A program made the position numbers and the translations under genes. A stretch of 64,000 nucleotides of DNA from assembly GCA_013433145.1 (NCBI GenBank), contig CM024177.1, positions 3,808,110-3,872,109 of the forward strand, given 5' to 3'. Within the stretch, counting starts at the first letter, position 1. Each line of letters opens with the position of its first letter. Positions 27,503 to 41,400 of this stretch are shown piece after piece. The notes under the pieces are model-generated. The model made no database searches. It was not told where the DNA came from and worked only from the letters and a program-made list of their open reading frames with translations. Origin of the DNA: Ascaris suum. Taxonomy: Eukaryota; Nematoda; Chromadorea; Rhabditida; Ascarididae.

Positions 27503-30500
27503 AAATGCGCAAATTGCTTCAGCTACCTTTGGCGACAGCCGGTTGAACCGAACAAAATCACTCTATCGCATACTTTGGTTTTTGTCGACAGTCAGTGAAA
27601 GAAGAACGTTTCTTATGCGAAAATTGTTGCTCTAATGGTCCAACTAAATCTAAATTTCAGTATAAGAGAACAATCGATACAACTTTGACGAAATTTTCCA
27701 TCAAATGCGACTCATAAAATGCAAGTTACTTAGCTCAATTCTCCAGCCGCTAGCAGCCACTGTACTTTTTTCGTTGAATAGATGAACGAATGAAGCAGAG
27801 AGGCGTATCAAATATTAGTGAAGTGGATCAGAACAAAGGGCGCATAAATTCTGCGATTCGGGAATATGAGGAAATATTCATTGAAATGCGTTCGATACGA
27901 TTGCTATGCTGCATCATTTCTTTCTATGGGAATTTTTATGGAGTGCATATCGATTTCCAACAGAAATAATTTTAAAAACGAAAGGGTTTAATTAGAACAA
28001 CGATAGGAATGCATACGAAGTGACGATTAAGCGATAGAAAAATAGCAATAGAGCACGCAAAACTTGTGCTCTGAAATAACGCTATATGATAATAGCACCG
28101 CATGGAGATATTCTCGCAATCTCAGTGGTACCGCTAATTGATGAAGAAAACCGAATTGCTAAATAAAGTCAATGCAAAGGAATTCCTCGGCTACTGACGT
28201 AAAGCGACGAACCAAGTCGATAGAAATGCCGCATTGGAAAACATTTTCTAAGTGAATATTCGTCACGTGCACCGCACGTTGCTACTAATGCTATTTTCTG
28301 CAAAGAAATCCCTAAGCCTTTATCATACTCGAATGCATATACTAGTTCATCGTGTGATGTTGAATATGAAAGGACTTTTTGCATATTTTCCTACTCAGAG
28401 GAGGAGAGAGAGGAGCGTTAGAAGGAACGTTGAAAAAAAACTGATAGTCAAAGATAAATGTGGGAAATTACATCTTGCAAGTTGTTATGGCAGCCGGAAT
28501 GGAAAGCACTTGACCAATAAGCATACGCATCACGCGTGGTTAATCACTTCCAACTTCATCTAATCAGTCAACAGCAATTCCATTTATAAATCGTTATGCT
28601 ATTACCAGTACGACATAGGTATTCCATGTGACATACGCATGATATGTGCACATAAGAAGTCAGATAATATGACACGGGAGGTGTCATGCCGATTCTCCTC
28701 TCATCGCTATCACAAATTCGCATCGGAAATAATAGGAATTTTGATGGTTTAGCGGGAAAGTAGCCTAGGATGAAAATTTTTCAACGGTTTTCGTGCCTTA
28801 TCCACCCGAATTTAATGAGTCACAATATGCAACCAAAATTGATGAGCGGGACTTCTCTGAAATCTGAGAAAGAATGAGGACTTCAAATGCTCATGTCAAA
28901 TTCCATTGAATATGCTGATTTAAGCTAATATCAGGCCGTTATAATGAGTCAACAATGCATAAATAGAATGAGGCAAAAAATAACGATCATAAGAGAAAGT
29001 AGCACTTCGAGCTTAACAAGATAAAAGTAAAGTATAGAATGAATGAAATGCATCTAGCATGACACATTTGGTCGCTAAACATCTTTCTATCATGTGTGAA
29101 ATGAATATTTTTGGGCCTGGTTTCCAGAGAATACAGATGAGATAAACCAAGATACGCAATCGAACTAATAGCTCGTCTTTTTCCTCAACGGCAATTTCAT
29201 TTGATTCGTCGAACTTAAGTCCAAAACTATGAGCACAGTTTTATCGGACTTTTTTTGCATTTCCTTTAGCAGTGTCGGTTGCCATTGAAGCAGGCGGCTC
29301 AACAAATGTGAAGGCACATTGCATAACAAATGTTGAAAAATAGCGTTCGTCCAATCTGGATCAAATTAGCGCCGAATGGATTTTTTTTTCACCACGACGG
29401 GTGGTTCAAACTTCACAATGGACTAAGCGCAACACTTACGAGACGGCTCCAAATTGGACACCATTAAACTCTCACGTTTATGCTTCTAGATTGTTCTTTA
29501 TAGCTCTCTTCTTTGCATGAGTGTACTGGTATTCACAGTTGGATGTCATTGAAACTATCAATAAAGGAACAGCTTGAATTACTTACCTTCATGATTCATA
29601 ATTTTACCATAGATGATGGGCGTTATTCATATCGCTGGATGGGTAAGCAATAAGTTGTCTCATCAAATGATGTGTTCGGCAAACGACTAAAACGTGTTAG
29701 TGGCAACGTTTATAATTTTCATTTCCCAGTAAACAAACTTTAAAATTCATCAGTATCTCATTCCAAAATTTCATTCCCAAAAATTTCAATATTTCGCCGG
29801 AATCCTCAGTGGGAAGGGATTTTATCCTGGCAACTATTATCTTGCTCTGGAATCATTCGAAATGTCAAATGATCTGCTTTATTGCATCACAGTTGCCAAA
29901 TTGAAATTCGCGTCTCGCAACTCTCTCGAGGGCAATCGGCATAATCCATGACATCAAATTTTTGTTCTGGTCCACTTTGTTGATAAAACGTTTGTAAACG
30001 CACATGAAAAAAGAACGGACACGATGCGTGTTCTTTGGAAGTCGACCTATTAAGAACGGCAACATTTACAATCATATATGAGTGAAAACTTTTGACACAA
30101 TAAACACTCAACGTAGAGTATTTATTAACCGAGGAAATAAAATAACGAGAAAGTTTGGATAAATGGGACGAAAGAAGTGTTGCGAAGTCGAGAATGAATA
30201 AAATAGCTAGAAGCAAACGATCTTTACCGTTTGAGTTAACAACTGAGGTGATAGCAGCAAAAGTGATACGAGTTGAAATGCCTAAAAAATCGTAAAACAG
30301 GAAATTTTTTCTTGAAACGTATCAATGATTATTTTATTGCAAACAAGAGACAAACTGCTGCTTAATCATGAATATATAAAAGGTTTACATCATAACATCG
30401 TTCAACGACCAACACCGACAAATGTCTACACCTACTCAGCCTGATTTGTGTGGAACTTCGAAAAGATATTAGCGGAACTTTATGACAATTACGTATGAAA

Positions 30501-31365
30501 TGTAGATATGCAATAGGTGGAAAAGAAAACTGCAGCGGTAAAAAATTTAATGGGAACAATCATCGATTTTGTGTGGGTACATTGAGGAAACTGGTTGTTA
30601 TGTACCCCCCAATAACAACGTCCAACTAGTATCCAAAGAAAATATGTAAATTTGTTCGATAGTTTTATGAGGAGTGGGTCAGATGAATCTAGAGATGAGT
30701 CGTGTGTTTTCCAGTAGAAATCATTTGTATATATTCTATGCAACCATTTATTTTATGCAATCCCATTGTTAAACATCACTTAAAATGTGTTGTCTCGCTT
30801 GCCATACTACCCTAAGGGGACAAAAAATCCTTCCCGAATAAATGAAATAACTATACGTTGTAATACTTTGCAAAAGTGAATCTGTCTGCAGCAAACTTGG
30901 AGTACTATGTCTTAGTATAAACCGTAACATGGATTTGGGCATTGCTAATAACGTTCATGTCATCATCGATGAAGCCTCACTAACGGTTACTAATGTCTGT
31001 TTTGCTCAGATTTATGCTTGTCACCATATAGTGGTTTGGTTATTTGATCAGAGTGAAGAAAACATTGGCACGTCGTAAACATTCTATCTGCACAAGTAAA
31101 CGCAATGATTTTAGAGCATTTCCTCTTATAAATATTGCTTCATTTTAAGAGTTGAAATTAGACATCGAGACTCATATTATCGCTCACATTACTTGCTGAA
31201 ATTTATAATTTGAAAAGCAAATCTTATCCTTGAATATCATCATGTGTATTGCGAAACGTCATACCCGACTAATATATTTGATAATATCTTTACGAATATG
31301 CCCGTCCTAAAGACACTTTTATTTGAAAGTGCCACAAATACTTTGTTACTATTATTGCAGCACGA

Positions 31366-31573
31366 CTACCGAATTGAATGTTGATCAATAGTAAAAGTAC
31401 TGTTATTCAGTGAAGCATGAATGTGAGATAGGAAGTCTGTGGAAGATACAATTTCATCTTGCTTTGAAACATCAGTCAAAGCAACATTACTGCCTTGCAA
31501 GGACTTTTGCACCAAAATCAAGCAGATGACCTTGTCGCTTAGATTGCTCAAGCGAACACTCTTGAAAACTCGT
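31366..31573 (-). CDS. Unassigned open segment, possible terminal exon
   Basis: A 69-codon stop-to-stop frame with coding-like composition: VRLSNLSDKVICLILVQKSL, then SSTDFLSHIHASLNNSTFTI before TAG. No recognisable domain and no adjoining exon found. Could be chance. Confidence 0.18.
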
Positions 31574-33426
31574 CATAAAAACTTATTTTCCCAGTAGCAG
31601 CCGAATAGGTCTAGTTGGAGGGTTATATGCAATGTCCATACAAGCAAATGCAACCCTGTTCATCTTGCCCTAGATAAAAGTGATTCATGCGAAGTAATTA
31701 GAGAATTCCTTCCTCCATGGTAACAAAATGAAACAAATGATTGGAGAAAGCCTCAATTAAAATTGCTCTCGAGTTGATTGTAGTCAGCTAATGTGACTCA
31801 CACGCACGTTTAAATTTCAGCATCAGTAACTGAGTATGAGCAAATGGAACAGCATTACCGATTGAAGATAAACTAAACGCGTGAATTATAATTTTTTAAC
31901 TTTTCGTTATTCTGTTTTCAACCCAATGAGTTGAATATATGTTCTAGATGGATATATATATGCGACGAAACAAACGACACGGTGCTAACAAAATGCTCCA
32001 CTTCTGGAAGAGAAAGCCGCAAGAAGCGAAAAAGCGAGTGGTAAGAAAAAGCAGTAGCAGTTATGCAGTTATTTGGAATACCTGAAAGCGACAAATCGGA
32101 GGATGGTAGCGAGAAAAAGGCGAAACGTGTGTTTCAGCTCACAAACAATTTCTACTTTTCTGCTACGATTTAAGACTATTGCTTGAATAAGTCCAATATT
32201 GCAACAAAAGTTTGCGTTATTCTCTTCTCTATCATAAATTTTCGCTCATTTCAGTGCATATATATTGACTCAGCAATGAATTGGCTGAAGTTACCATATT
32301 GCTTAGGCAACATTTGAAAGCGCAATTTGTCTCTCGTGTTCAACACACTCCTAAAAACAAAGTATTTGAAGAATCACGTCGTACACAGCGCCAATGAGGT
32401 GTTGTTTAGAGCTGGTAACGAATTTACGTTCGGGAGACGTAACTGTTGCAGTTGAAACTATAAAGCACATAAACCGCTAAGCACGAGTGTTTCGGTCACC
32501 GCTGATAGTTCGTTTCGTGAGAGCGTTCGACGACTGCTAAACGGATAGAAAAATAGGCGAGATGGAGATATTGAGAAAGGAAATGAGTTGAAGGCTGTCA
32601 TTGAGACAGACTATCCATTATGTTAAGCATCTTATCGAATACTTCCCATTCCATTTCAGCGCTAGCGTTTCATTTAAGGCATTACAAGAAAAGCGACTTC
32701 CTTCATTGTTGCTGACAAACTCTTCATCATAAATTTGCTCTAAGAGAATAGATGTACAGCACGAATCTATTAGAATGAAATATAGAAGAGGCGCACGAAT
32801 TCAACACAAATGAACCTTCCGACAAACTGTATTCAGATCTAATTGCATAAACTAATGACTTCAGAACAAAGCATAGACACAAAGCTGTCGAAAGCCAATG
32901 ATAGCAAATACTGAGCGTAATCAACATCGTCATGAAGGACAACAAAGTGTTTGACAATCGCTTTCTATGATGTTTACGAAATGCAGTCGCAATCACGATT
33001 ATGAATGCGAAGTGCTTTAATGAGTTTTCCGAGTGATGCACAGCAAAGTGGTTTTGAACTAACTCAACGACTACTGCGGCAAGTTTATCGTCGACTCGAT
33101 CATTCGATTTTTGTTTTAAATAATTAGGTATCGTCAATTGCTTGAGGTATTGCTAAAAGCTTCATGTTCCCGTCGCTAATATAGATACAACATTCAATTC
33201 CACAACGATTCGACATATATGTGTTTTATTTGGATGATCCAAAGTTAATGAAATAACATGCGTTCCCTTTATTCCTTCTCTTGAGTGATTATGATGCATA
33301 ATATTGTGAGAATAAATATACTTGTAAGTTTTGTGAGACGCATATATGGAAAGCAACAGCGCATTGCAACTATCTAACCGAGCATAAAGATATACTCCTC
33401 AATGAAAAGTTTTGGTGCAGCCTTCG

Positions 33427-33728
33427 ATGTCAGATGAAATCGTTGCTGAAATATTGATGGGGCACCTCAGTGGAAAAATTCATCGAGATTTTTTCCACTA
33501 TGCGTTTGCCAGTCGGGAAGGCTCAACAATTTATGACAGCCATTTGTTTCTATCACTGCACCAACTGCAAAAATTTGCTTGCCAAAAAGAGATCAATACA
33601 CCAGTGATCGTCCCAGTTATGTGTGGTGAGACATCCCTAGTGCAAGTGTCACATAACTCAAGACAAAATTAATTTCAGTGGATGAAACGTCGTTGTTTCG
33701 AGGATATAGAAAGCGATCTTCCTTCTGA
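33427..33728 (+). CDS. Possible small two-exon gene or gene 3' end, unrecognised
   Basis: After GGTGCAG at 33420 an open frame with an ATG at 33427 reads MSDEIVAEILMGHLSGKIHR and on to INTPVIVPVMC, ending at a strong GTGAGA donor (33626). A 53-base intron ending AATTTCAG leads in phase to VDETSLFRGYRKRSSF and TGA at 33726-33728; about 83 residues in all. No transmembrane segment, signal peptide or known motif. It may be the last two exons of a longer gene. Confidence 0.3.
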
Positions 33729-33775
33729 CTTCCTTTTTAAAGCATTAGCCAATAAGCGTTGATTTAAATGTCTCT

Positions 33776-34200
33776 GTGAACATAACTTCCCTTTCTGTTA
33801 TGCTTCCTCCTGAGAAGATGACAATTTTATACCCTATCCGTTACGAATCCATCCGTCCCGTGTCCTGCTCTCGCAACAAAACGGAGGGGATTATTGAAGA
33901 AACCATCCTAATTCGCGAATCTCCTAACAACTCTCGATTTCATAACTTACACATCTACTAATCAATAAGTAGCTTAACCGAACGAAAGATTCATCGACGA
34001 TAAGCATTCATTCAGGGTTGAATTTCTTTATCGTTGACCAAGCAACAACAGCACCGCAGACGGCCACCTCTATTAGCTTACTAGAATGCAAACTTGTAGT
34101 ACGCCTATGGATCGTTGAAAGATTATTTCCCCACAATGAAATGTCTGCACTGATAACTTTAGATATTTACATATCCTTTTCAACCACGGCTACTTCATAA
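33776..34200 (+). other. Two short open stretches downstream of the 33.4-kb candidate
   Basis: Plus-strand frames 33776-33961 (NITSLSVMLPPEKMTILYPI...) and 34018-34200 (after TTCATTCAG, NFFIVDQATTAPQTATSISL...) have coding-like composition but do not join in phase with each other or with 33427-33728. Confidence 0.2.
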
Positions 34201-35285
34201 ACAAATCAGCTAGTCGACGTCCCCGCTATGATCATGTGGTCTTGTCATTGGATAAATGGAACTGCAAAACCCTGAACTGAAGAAATACATTCTATTATTG
34301 TTTGCAACTAAACTGTCATGTGGATATTTTTGCGATGAGAAATCCTTCTGCGCCTTCGATCTCGCTGCTGTCGTCAACATGATACGTCTCTGCGAGTCTT
34401 CGTAGATTTGAACAAGGGAAGGATATTTTTATTCGTTTATAGAAGAATGGAATAGAAGAAATCGAAAAATAGCGCTAATAACTCGTTAACTATGAACTTC
34501 TGTTGGACTTAACCGAAATGTTGCGAAACCATATTGTCGTAATATGCCTTAATTACGTCGAAACTCTAATGTTGCTGCATAAGTTTATTCAGCTGCAATA
34601 AAATATGATTTAATGCCTCCGCATAGGCAGTTCGAGAGGATCGCAGGCAAAATCAAGCAAACGTATGTGTGCACTGAAGCGTTTCCTTTGAAACAATGTT
34701 TGCGTGCGTCGCATTATTGCGGAGGTGAATCAGTAGTCAAAAGCTTCTGCCACTAAAAACGTCTTCAAATTTTCCAATCTTCGAGAGCGGCATATTAAAA
34801 TTGCTTCAACGTCTTTAACAAGAGAAAATATGACATTTATTGCAATCTATATTTCCGAAGACAATTATTATTTCACATTATTGGTTTTATTTGCAAAGGG
34901 AAGTTGAAATGAACTCGGTTCGACGTTTCGTTTTTTGGCTTCCCTTCATCAACACCAACCAACTGATAACAGAACGGAGCTTCGATTCGCCCGTTCATCC
35001 ACCCAGCTGTCAAATAGATACCGAAATTTGTGATAAGGAATTTGTCTTTTTTCTGCATAGAATAGTACAAGCCATTACTGTAATGAAGCAGATTGCTCGC
35101 AGAATGCAACATTTTTAGCAAGACATTTCAAATCTACAGTTTACTCCAGTCCTGTTAATGTGCCTTAAAAGCGATCTTATCTCTTGGAACAGTAAAAACT
35201 CGAATCTATACCGGCATGCTCTCATCGTGGCCTCAACTGTAATCTGCTTTTTTTTCAACAAAATCACAAGCCAGGTGAAATTCTA

Positions 35286-35444
35286 TCAGGATGGTTCGAT
35301 GGGAGGAATTTGTGATTGTTGTCGACATTCATCGATGTGCTCTAATCGTCCTTTTTGCCTTCGATCGTACACGATTTGTGTCTTGTTGTTCGTATAAATG
35401 TACTCAAGTTGTGCCATTCTCCGTTTCATTTCATTTGTCGATAG
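35286..35444 (-). CDS. CNG channel exon 15 (terminal; coiled-coil end and stop)
   Basis: After a GCATTTCAG acceptor the frame reads [20 protein letters not shown], continuing the coiled coil, then a basic/polar tail ending IPPIEPS and TGA at 35288-35286. It aligns residue for residue with the R-L-T-K-V-E end of the CNGA zipper. No clear AATAAA was found within the next 250 bases on this strand. Confidence 0.85.
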   Translation of the reverse strand, partial: LSTNEMKRRMAQLEYIYTNNKTQIVYDRRQKGRLEHIDECRQQSQIPPIEPS

Positions 35445-38400
35445 CTGAAATGCGAAAAGGACATCCAACGGAATAATCGGACCGCATCCAAACTCGTTGT
35501 TCTAGTGCATTCTTCGACGTCAACTCTATACCGATTCCTGATGACGTTTGGCATCTTACAATGGCATTCGAGGCCATTTTTAGCATTTCGACCTAACTAA
35601 ACGATCCTGGATATTTGCCATACAGGCAAAAATATATTAGGAGTGCCTTTCCAGTGTCGCTACCTGATCAGCTAACATTTGCAATGACAATAAGCAAATT
35701 GCAAGCGCCGGCGATTCCTTGAATGACGCAATGGATGGCTTCGTGTTATTGCCACAGAATGATTTTTGTCCCTTTCATTCAGCAAACCGCCGGAAGAGAG
35801 AAATCTGCCCACTTCATCCGCTTAGCATTATTCATTAGCAGTTATGCAGGACTCCCTATGTGTTTACCATTTATTTTATCCCAATGTCTAAATTTCCTCA
35901 CTTTCCTTCTAGATTTATTCCTCGGCTTGCCTTTCCTTTGAAAATGAGTCATCGTATCGGCGTTCTACTTGTGCCATGTTTGTTTTGTTCAAATCACTCA
36001 AAACCGCACCTGTTTGTCACGCTTGTTTTTGAATTTTCGGTCTATCTCGCATCGTTTGACGATACGTTTTAGATTCCGAGGTTTGAGGTCCGACGGTTGG
36101 CCACCTCGCTCCACCAAGATTTCATATTTGCAAAGAAAAAGGCTAGCGATCGAAAGAAGCAGAAGTTGACAAATCTGCGGTTGGGCCAGTGTGAAAATTC
36201 CGAATTTGAAGCTATTCAGCCTGATTCGATCAAGGCAAAAAGACACCAAGTTTCTGGCCCAAACATATTTTCTGAAAATCTAATGATCAAGAACTTGAAA
36301 CTTGACCCCTGTCCTTCTTTATCGAGAATTACGTGCAGGACTACGCGCGCATATATACACACTTTTCTATAGATCATCGCTATCCGTTTTTTTGGTTTGA
36401 ATTTGCTTGCAAACGCGCATGAAAATGGGGTTAGAAATGCGATAAGAATTTGCCAGCGAAAAACATCAGATGATATTTTATAGGGATGAAATCCTGCCCT
36501 ATGCAATCCTCCCCTACCCCCCCCCCCCCCCCACCCTTCCTCTTCAATATTAGATGATCGTAGCTTGACACAAAATGAAGAAGAAAACTAACGACAAAAT
36601 CGTCATAAAGTTCGCCGAGTTGTGCATCGATCTTCTCGGTGGCTTTGATCATCAGAAGTAGTCGATCCTCCAAGCTAATATGGCTTTCGATTTTCTCATC
36701 GTCCTTGTTCACCTCGATAAGGAGATTGTCCTTTTTAAGCAGCTCTTTACCTAAAAGCTCCCTCTGCTCAATCTTTTTGGCAAGAGCTCGAGTGGATTCA
36801 GTGGATTCAAACCCGAAGTTTGGGAGGCGAGCATCAAAGACCTCGGAAACCCCTATCGATCCTCTAGTATGGAAAATTGGTATGTGCCTAATTATTTGCC
36901 CAACTGTATTTAAAAAATCTGCTATCTGCCTCCATTAAATCAGAAGACATCACGACTTTTTTATTTTCAACTTCAGGCAGTAAATCAAGATTTCGCAACG
37001 CCTTCCGACGTAATTCACAATGACTGCGAGTATCTGAGGGTTCAGAAAAAAACTCAACTTATGTGGCAAGCCGGAGCCATTTCCAGTGCCATTTGGAATT
37101 TCGATTTCATCTGGTTCCTACTTGGCTACACTCGTATCCCTAAAGCCGCTAAAATAACTTCCACTGAAACAGAACTGATGCCTTTTCCGTAATTTAATAT
37201 CTAGATATTCCATAAACAAAATTTTTCCTGCTTTTCCTCAAAACGCTTTGAGAACTCATTGCCATCCCATTTTCACTCTTTGTGCACGACACTCCGAATG
37301 CATTGGAAATAAAATACGAGCACAACTTTTTGAACACCCTTCTCTTCGCTAGGCTTCATCTCCACCCCTATATATTCATAGATCTTATATTCGTAATTCC
37401 AACATTTAAAGTTGTCACAGTTAAGAAACCAATCAGATTTCATCGAGAATTTGAGAACTGATGAATGCTGTCATGTTTAACTTCTAATGTAATCTCATCA
37501 AGGAAAATTTAGAACCTTTCTCGAGAAGTAATTCTTTGGCATCTGGATATTCATTCAGCGCCTCCCAAAGGTCCTCCTTGCTTAGAACATACAAGTCGGA
37601 GAAGCCGACTGAGCGGATAGCAGCAGTACGACGATTCCCATTTTTATTGCCTTCAAGAAACGTTCATATTCAGCTAGCAACTGTATTCTACAATTCCCTA
37701 TCCCCGTTTGTACTGAAAAGCGCACTCAAGTCATCAGGGGTGAAGCAGAAATTGAAGGCGAAGAAGAAAGAACTTGTGCAGGCGCAAACATTTGAATAAT
37801 TCTTCTCCCTGGTTTTGTTGCAACTACTCTTTATGTTGTAATGCAATCATTTATTACTTAAACGTGGTCCTTGTATAACGCCAGTACTCTCATTATACCA
37901 TTTTCTCCACCCACTACCTTATAGCAAATTCGGCACTGTACTATGCTCATAGAAAGAATCCTAACAGCTGGTTACTTATTTGTCATTCTTATAATCGCTG
38001 AACGAGTCACTTTAATACGATTATTATCTCACTTATGCAGATTTTAGTGTATAATTTCAAATCTCGATTCCTCGAAAGCTTTTGGACACGACAGGTCTGA
38101 GGTGCGTAAAACGTTTCGGAGACTTTCGTACGGCTTTACGTAGTAACAGGAAGGCTCGAGAAGTAATAAAAGAACAGCATCGTCCTCTCATTTTAAAATG
38201 ATCAGCGTCAGTTGGCATGAGATTTGGATTCTCTCTTCCAGATATAAATTGTCTGGCTGTTTTGCAGAGAACACTTGCTTGTGCGCTCCCTTTTTTGATG
38301 TTTTTGTGCTTCTTAGCGTCTGTCTGAGATACAGGTTGCGGCGCGGTAATTTTGACGTCTACGGCATACAACGAACGGAACTTGCCGGGTTGCCAACAAA

Positions 38401-41400
38401 TCAGAAGTTGTTTAATCTGAGCTCTCTTTGAGCAGTTGTAATGCACGTGCATAATCAACAGTACAGATGCAGAGGATAACCATCTCTCCCTTTATTCTAG
38501 AATTACACCTATCATCATCGACTGCGAGTATTCCTTTTCATCCCCTCAATGCAATATACCTCAAAAATATTCACTGATACCCTAATGGCTCATTTTCTCA
38601 ACGCGGTTGCTTAATTTCACCGAGAAACACATCAATTCGGTGCTTTCGCATTTTTTTGATTAAAAAATTCACCTGGAATATCCAAAATCGACAATTCTCC
38701 GAAAACTGTTCCTTCTTTCAAAGTTACAAAAACCTTTTGGCCATCATCACTGACTACTTCGAGTGTTCCACGTTTCACTATATACATTTCCTGAAAATTT
38801 ACAATTCAGTGCAAATGCATATTGCTATCGGTATTTCAAGAGGCAGGTTGTTGAAGCATACAAAAATCGTTGATGTTACAATCATGATATATGGTTGCAT
38901 ACTCATTTCTTTTAAATACAGCCCCACATCCATTAGAAAATGTTGTGTCATTTCAGAGCATTGGCTAGTGTCTGTGTTTCACTTCTTTCATCGTCTACCA
39001 CCAGAATTGGATTACAAACGGCAATCTACTCGAAAAACACAGTTAGACTTCAACAGTTACCCCATGCGCAAAATACAAAATTTCAGTTCGCGTTTCTTTT
39101 GTTTTATTATGTAAACAGATTTCAAATCTCACTTCACGCGAAAAAGGCGAAAGCGCTTGTTGTAAGGGAAGGGAATTCGAGTGCAGCGACCAACCTTGCC
39201 AATATCGCCTTTCTTGCAAACATAATCACCAGGACTATACACTTGCAGCTGCAGCATCAAAATAAGCTCATAGAGTAGACCAGGCTCACAATCCTGAACG
39301 GAATATCAAGAAATAAACGACTGAAGTTAACGGGCACACTGATCTCAAAAGGTATAGTCATTACAAGGCAATAGTTGCGTGAAATAACACTTTCTTCTTT
39401 GTGCAGTATTTTTTACACTAATTCGGTTTTTTGCAATTGTGAGCTTCTCGTATTAATTTGTCCTTTTACATTTCATAGTAACTCGCAGTAATCTTACACT
39501 TTCTGTTTTACAGTTTACATGACACGTTTGTTTAGAGTAATTTTTTCGTAGTATAAGTGCTTAAGTGTTCTTAGAGCAATCACAATTTTTTGTGCAGTAA
39601 TTTCGTATGCCTTTGGTTTCTTTTTTTGTTTTTTTTAAAGCAAAGTTTGCTTTTTGCGCAGTTTTTTTCATAGTTCATGATTTTCTTTAAGCATGGTCTA
39701 GTTTCGCCTTGGCGACGCCACGTTACCCATCTGAACAAAATGTTATTAAAATCAAACGATTCTTCCTTCAGAGCATTTTGAGATTGGTAATGATGAGCCG
39801 GAAAAGAGAAGTTGACTGCACTGAGTTATCAGCGCACCTAACGGAAAATGTAGAACGTCTGTACACTATCATGAAGAAGAATCCGGTATTCTAGGCAGAA
39901 TATGAAGCCAAAATCAAGCTAGTGCACAATAGATGCTGCCCAGCCCTATTAGACCTTTCCTCCAATAGTCACTTGTCGCATCGGTCTTCCATTTTATCAA
40001 ACGCCATTAGTCATTCAGTTTTGTTAACGAGAATGCGCAACAACTACCTGAAATAGCTTGACACGTCGCAAAGTATCCATATGAATATAGACAGCAAGAC
40101 GTCCGTATAGCTTTCCAGGAAGAAATTCCGCTATCGCCTGAAACAGCCGGCAATTTGTAGTGGAAATAACTCGTAGTGGGCAGCTGTGTTTGTTTTGCTT
40201 ATTCTTAGGTAAAAAAGCAAAATAACGCTTATTTTATGTTCATTTAAAGACGAATATGAATACCTACCTGTTCGTCAACTTTTGCTTGTCCTTGATCCCA
40301 CGTATAACCGAACCAGTTGATTACACGTGTTTGCAATTGCAACGGGACTTTTCTGCAAAATCGTATTGTATATGGAGAATGTGGAAAAATCTTTGTTTTC
40401 AATGCATTTTCAATACTTCAGCACCGCCTATTGTATTAACGGTGAGGAGTTTTATTCATCCATTCATGAATTACTTCATCAAAATTTCTGCTGAGAGAAA
40501 TGCCAAAAAGCAAACTCTACATTCTGCAAATTTAAGTTTTATCTTTGCATAAGACTGATGTTGAGGTCGATTTATTGGACGGCAAATATCAATACTCATT
40601 CTTTGAAAGTGGTCAAGAATCCAGTGGAAACACTCTCCTTCATATTGCACCGCTGATGTTTGATAGCCTCTTATACAAATAATTTTCGTCTAAACATTTC
40701 ATGCTGACTCTGTCGCAATACTCACCTATAGGTCATATATTGTTTACATCCATCGAGAATTAACTCATATTCCGATTTCACCGCGTTCATATCAGTGACC
40801 ATATTGCCGACGTCACCAACTATTACCGCAAATATAACGAGTCCAATGAGTGTATCGATTATTTCGAAGCCATTTTGAAAGGTATAGTTTGGCGATGGCT
40901 AAATAAACACGCACACCTGTTATTCATATTACTTTTGGTTCCTAGATTACTTTTTTTTAAAATTTCATTCTGCCTTCTAAGTGGAGCCTTAGTACAACAC
41001 ATCCTGGGCTCACAATCAAATGAATGGTTAGTCATGTAACGTCGCTACTTCTACCGAACGCACCCGCCATGTCGTTGAATCTCGTATGTCACGAAATGAT
41101 AAAAGGTCGATGCGCTAAACTTAGCGAACGTTACTAGGCGAAAATAGGAGTGCGTGCTAAAAGGTGGCACAATCCTTGGTTCTGCAAATTCGTCAGCAGG
41201 ACTTACTGTTTCAACCAGCTTTCAGGGAGACAATGAAATACTGCTCCACAGAATGGCCGACCGATCCAACTGTAATTCCAAAAATTAAAACCTCAGTCTA
41301 GAATCAGCTAGATATTCGAAATGAACAGTTTGCGAATATTACAGCAGATCCAGTCGCCGATGATTGCTACGAAAGGTGACCTAGAGTGATGAAATTGAGG

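Larger units (their letters stand above)
25400..33420. other. Mostly featureless intergenic DNA
   Basis: Contains a possible exon at 25634-25758 (plus, after ATTTTTCAG, ANQSLAASCDYLSNEKVRLL...; the next GT is at 25759), the T27 tract and the minus-strand segment at 31.4-31.6 kb. No recognised family or RNA gene. Confidence 0.45.

Noticed and set aside
36097..36372. Plus-strand 91-codon frame rich in Lys, protein-like composition
   Set aside because: It sits inside CNG intron 14 with no splice partner, recognisable domain or start context; the minus strand is open too.
36431..36592. Read-through of CNG exon 14 giving a poly-Gly tail
   Set aside because: A good donor at 36592 joins in phase to a terminal exon that completes the conserved coiled coil, so read-through is unlikely to be the main product.
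38656..39114. 152-codon plus-strand open frame
   Set aside because: It lies antisense to CNG exon 12 and part of the next intron; the minus-strand exon encodes a clear binding-domain motif, so this is a shadow.
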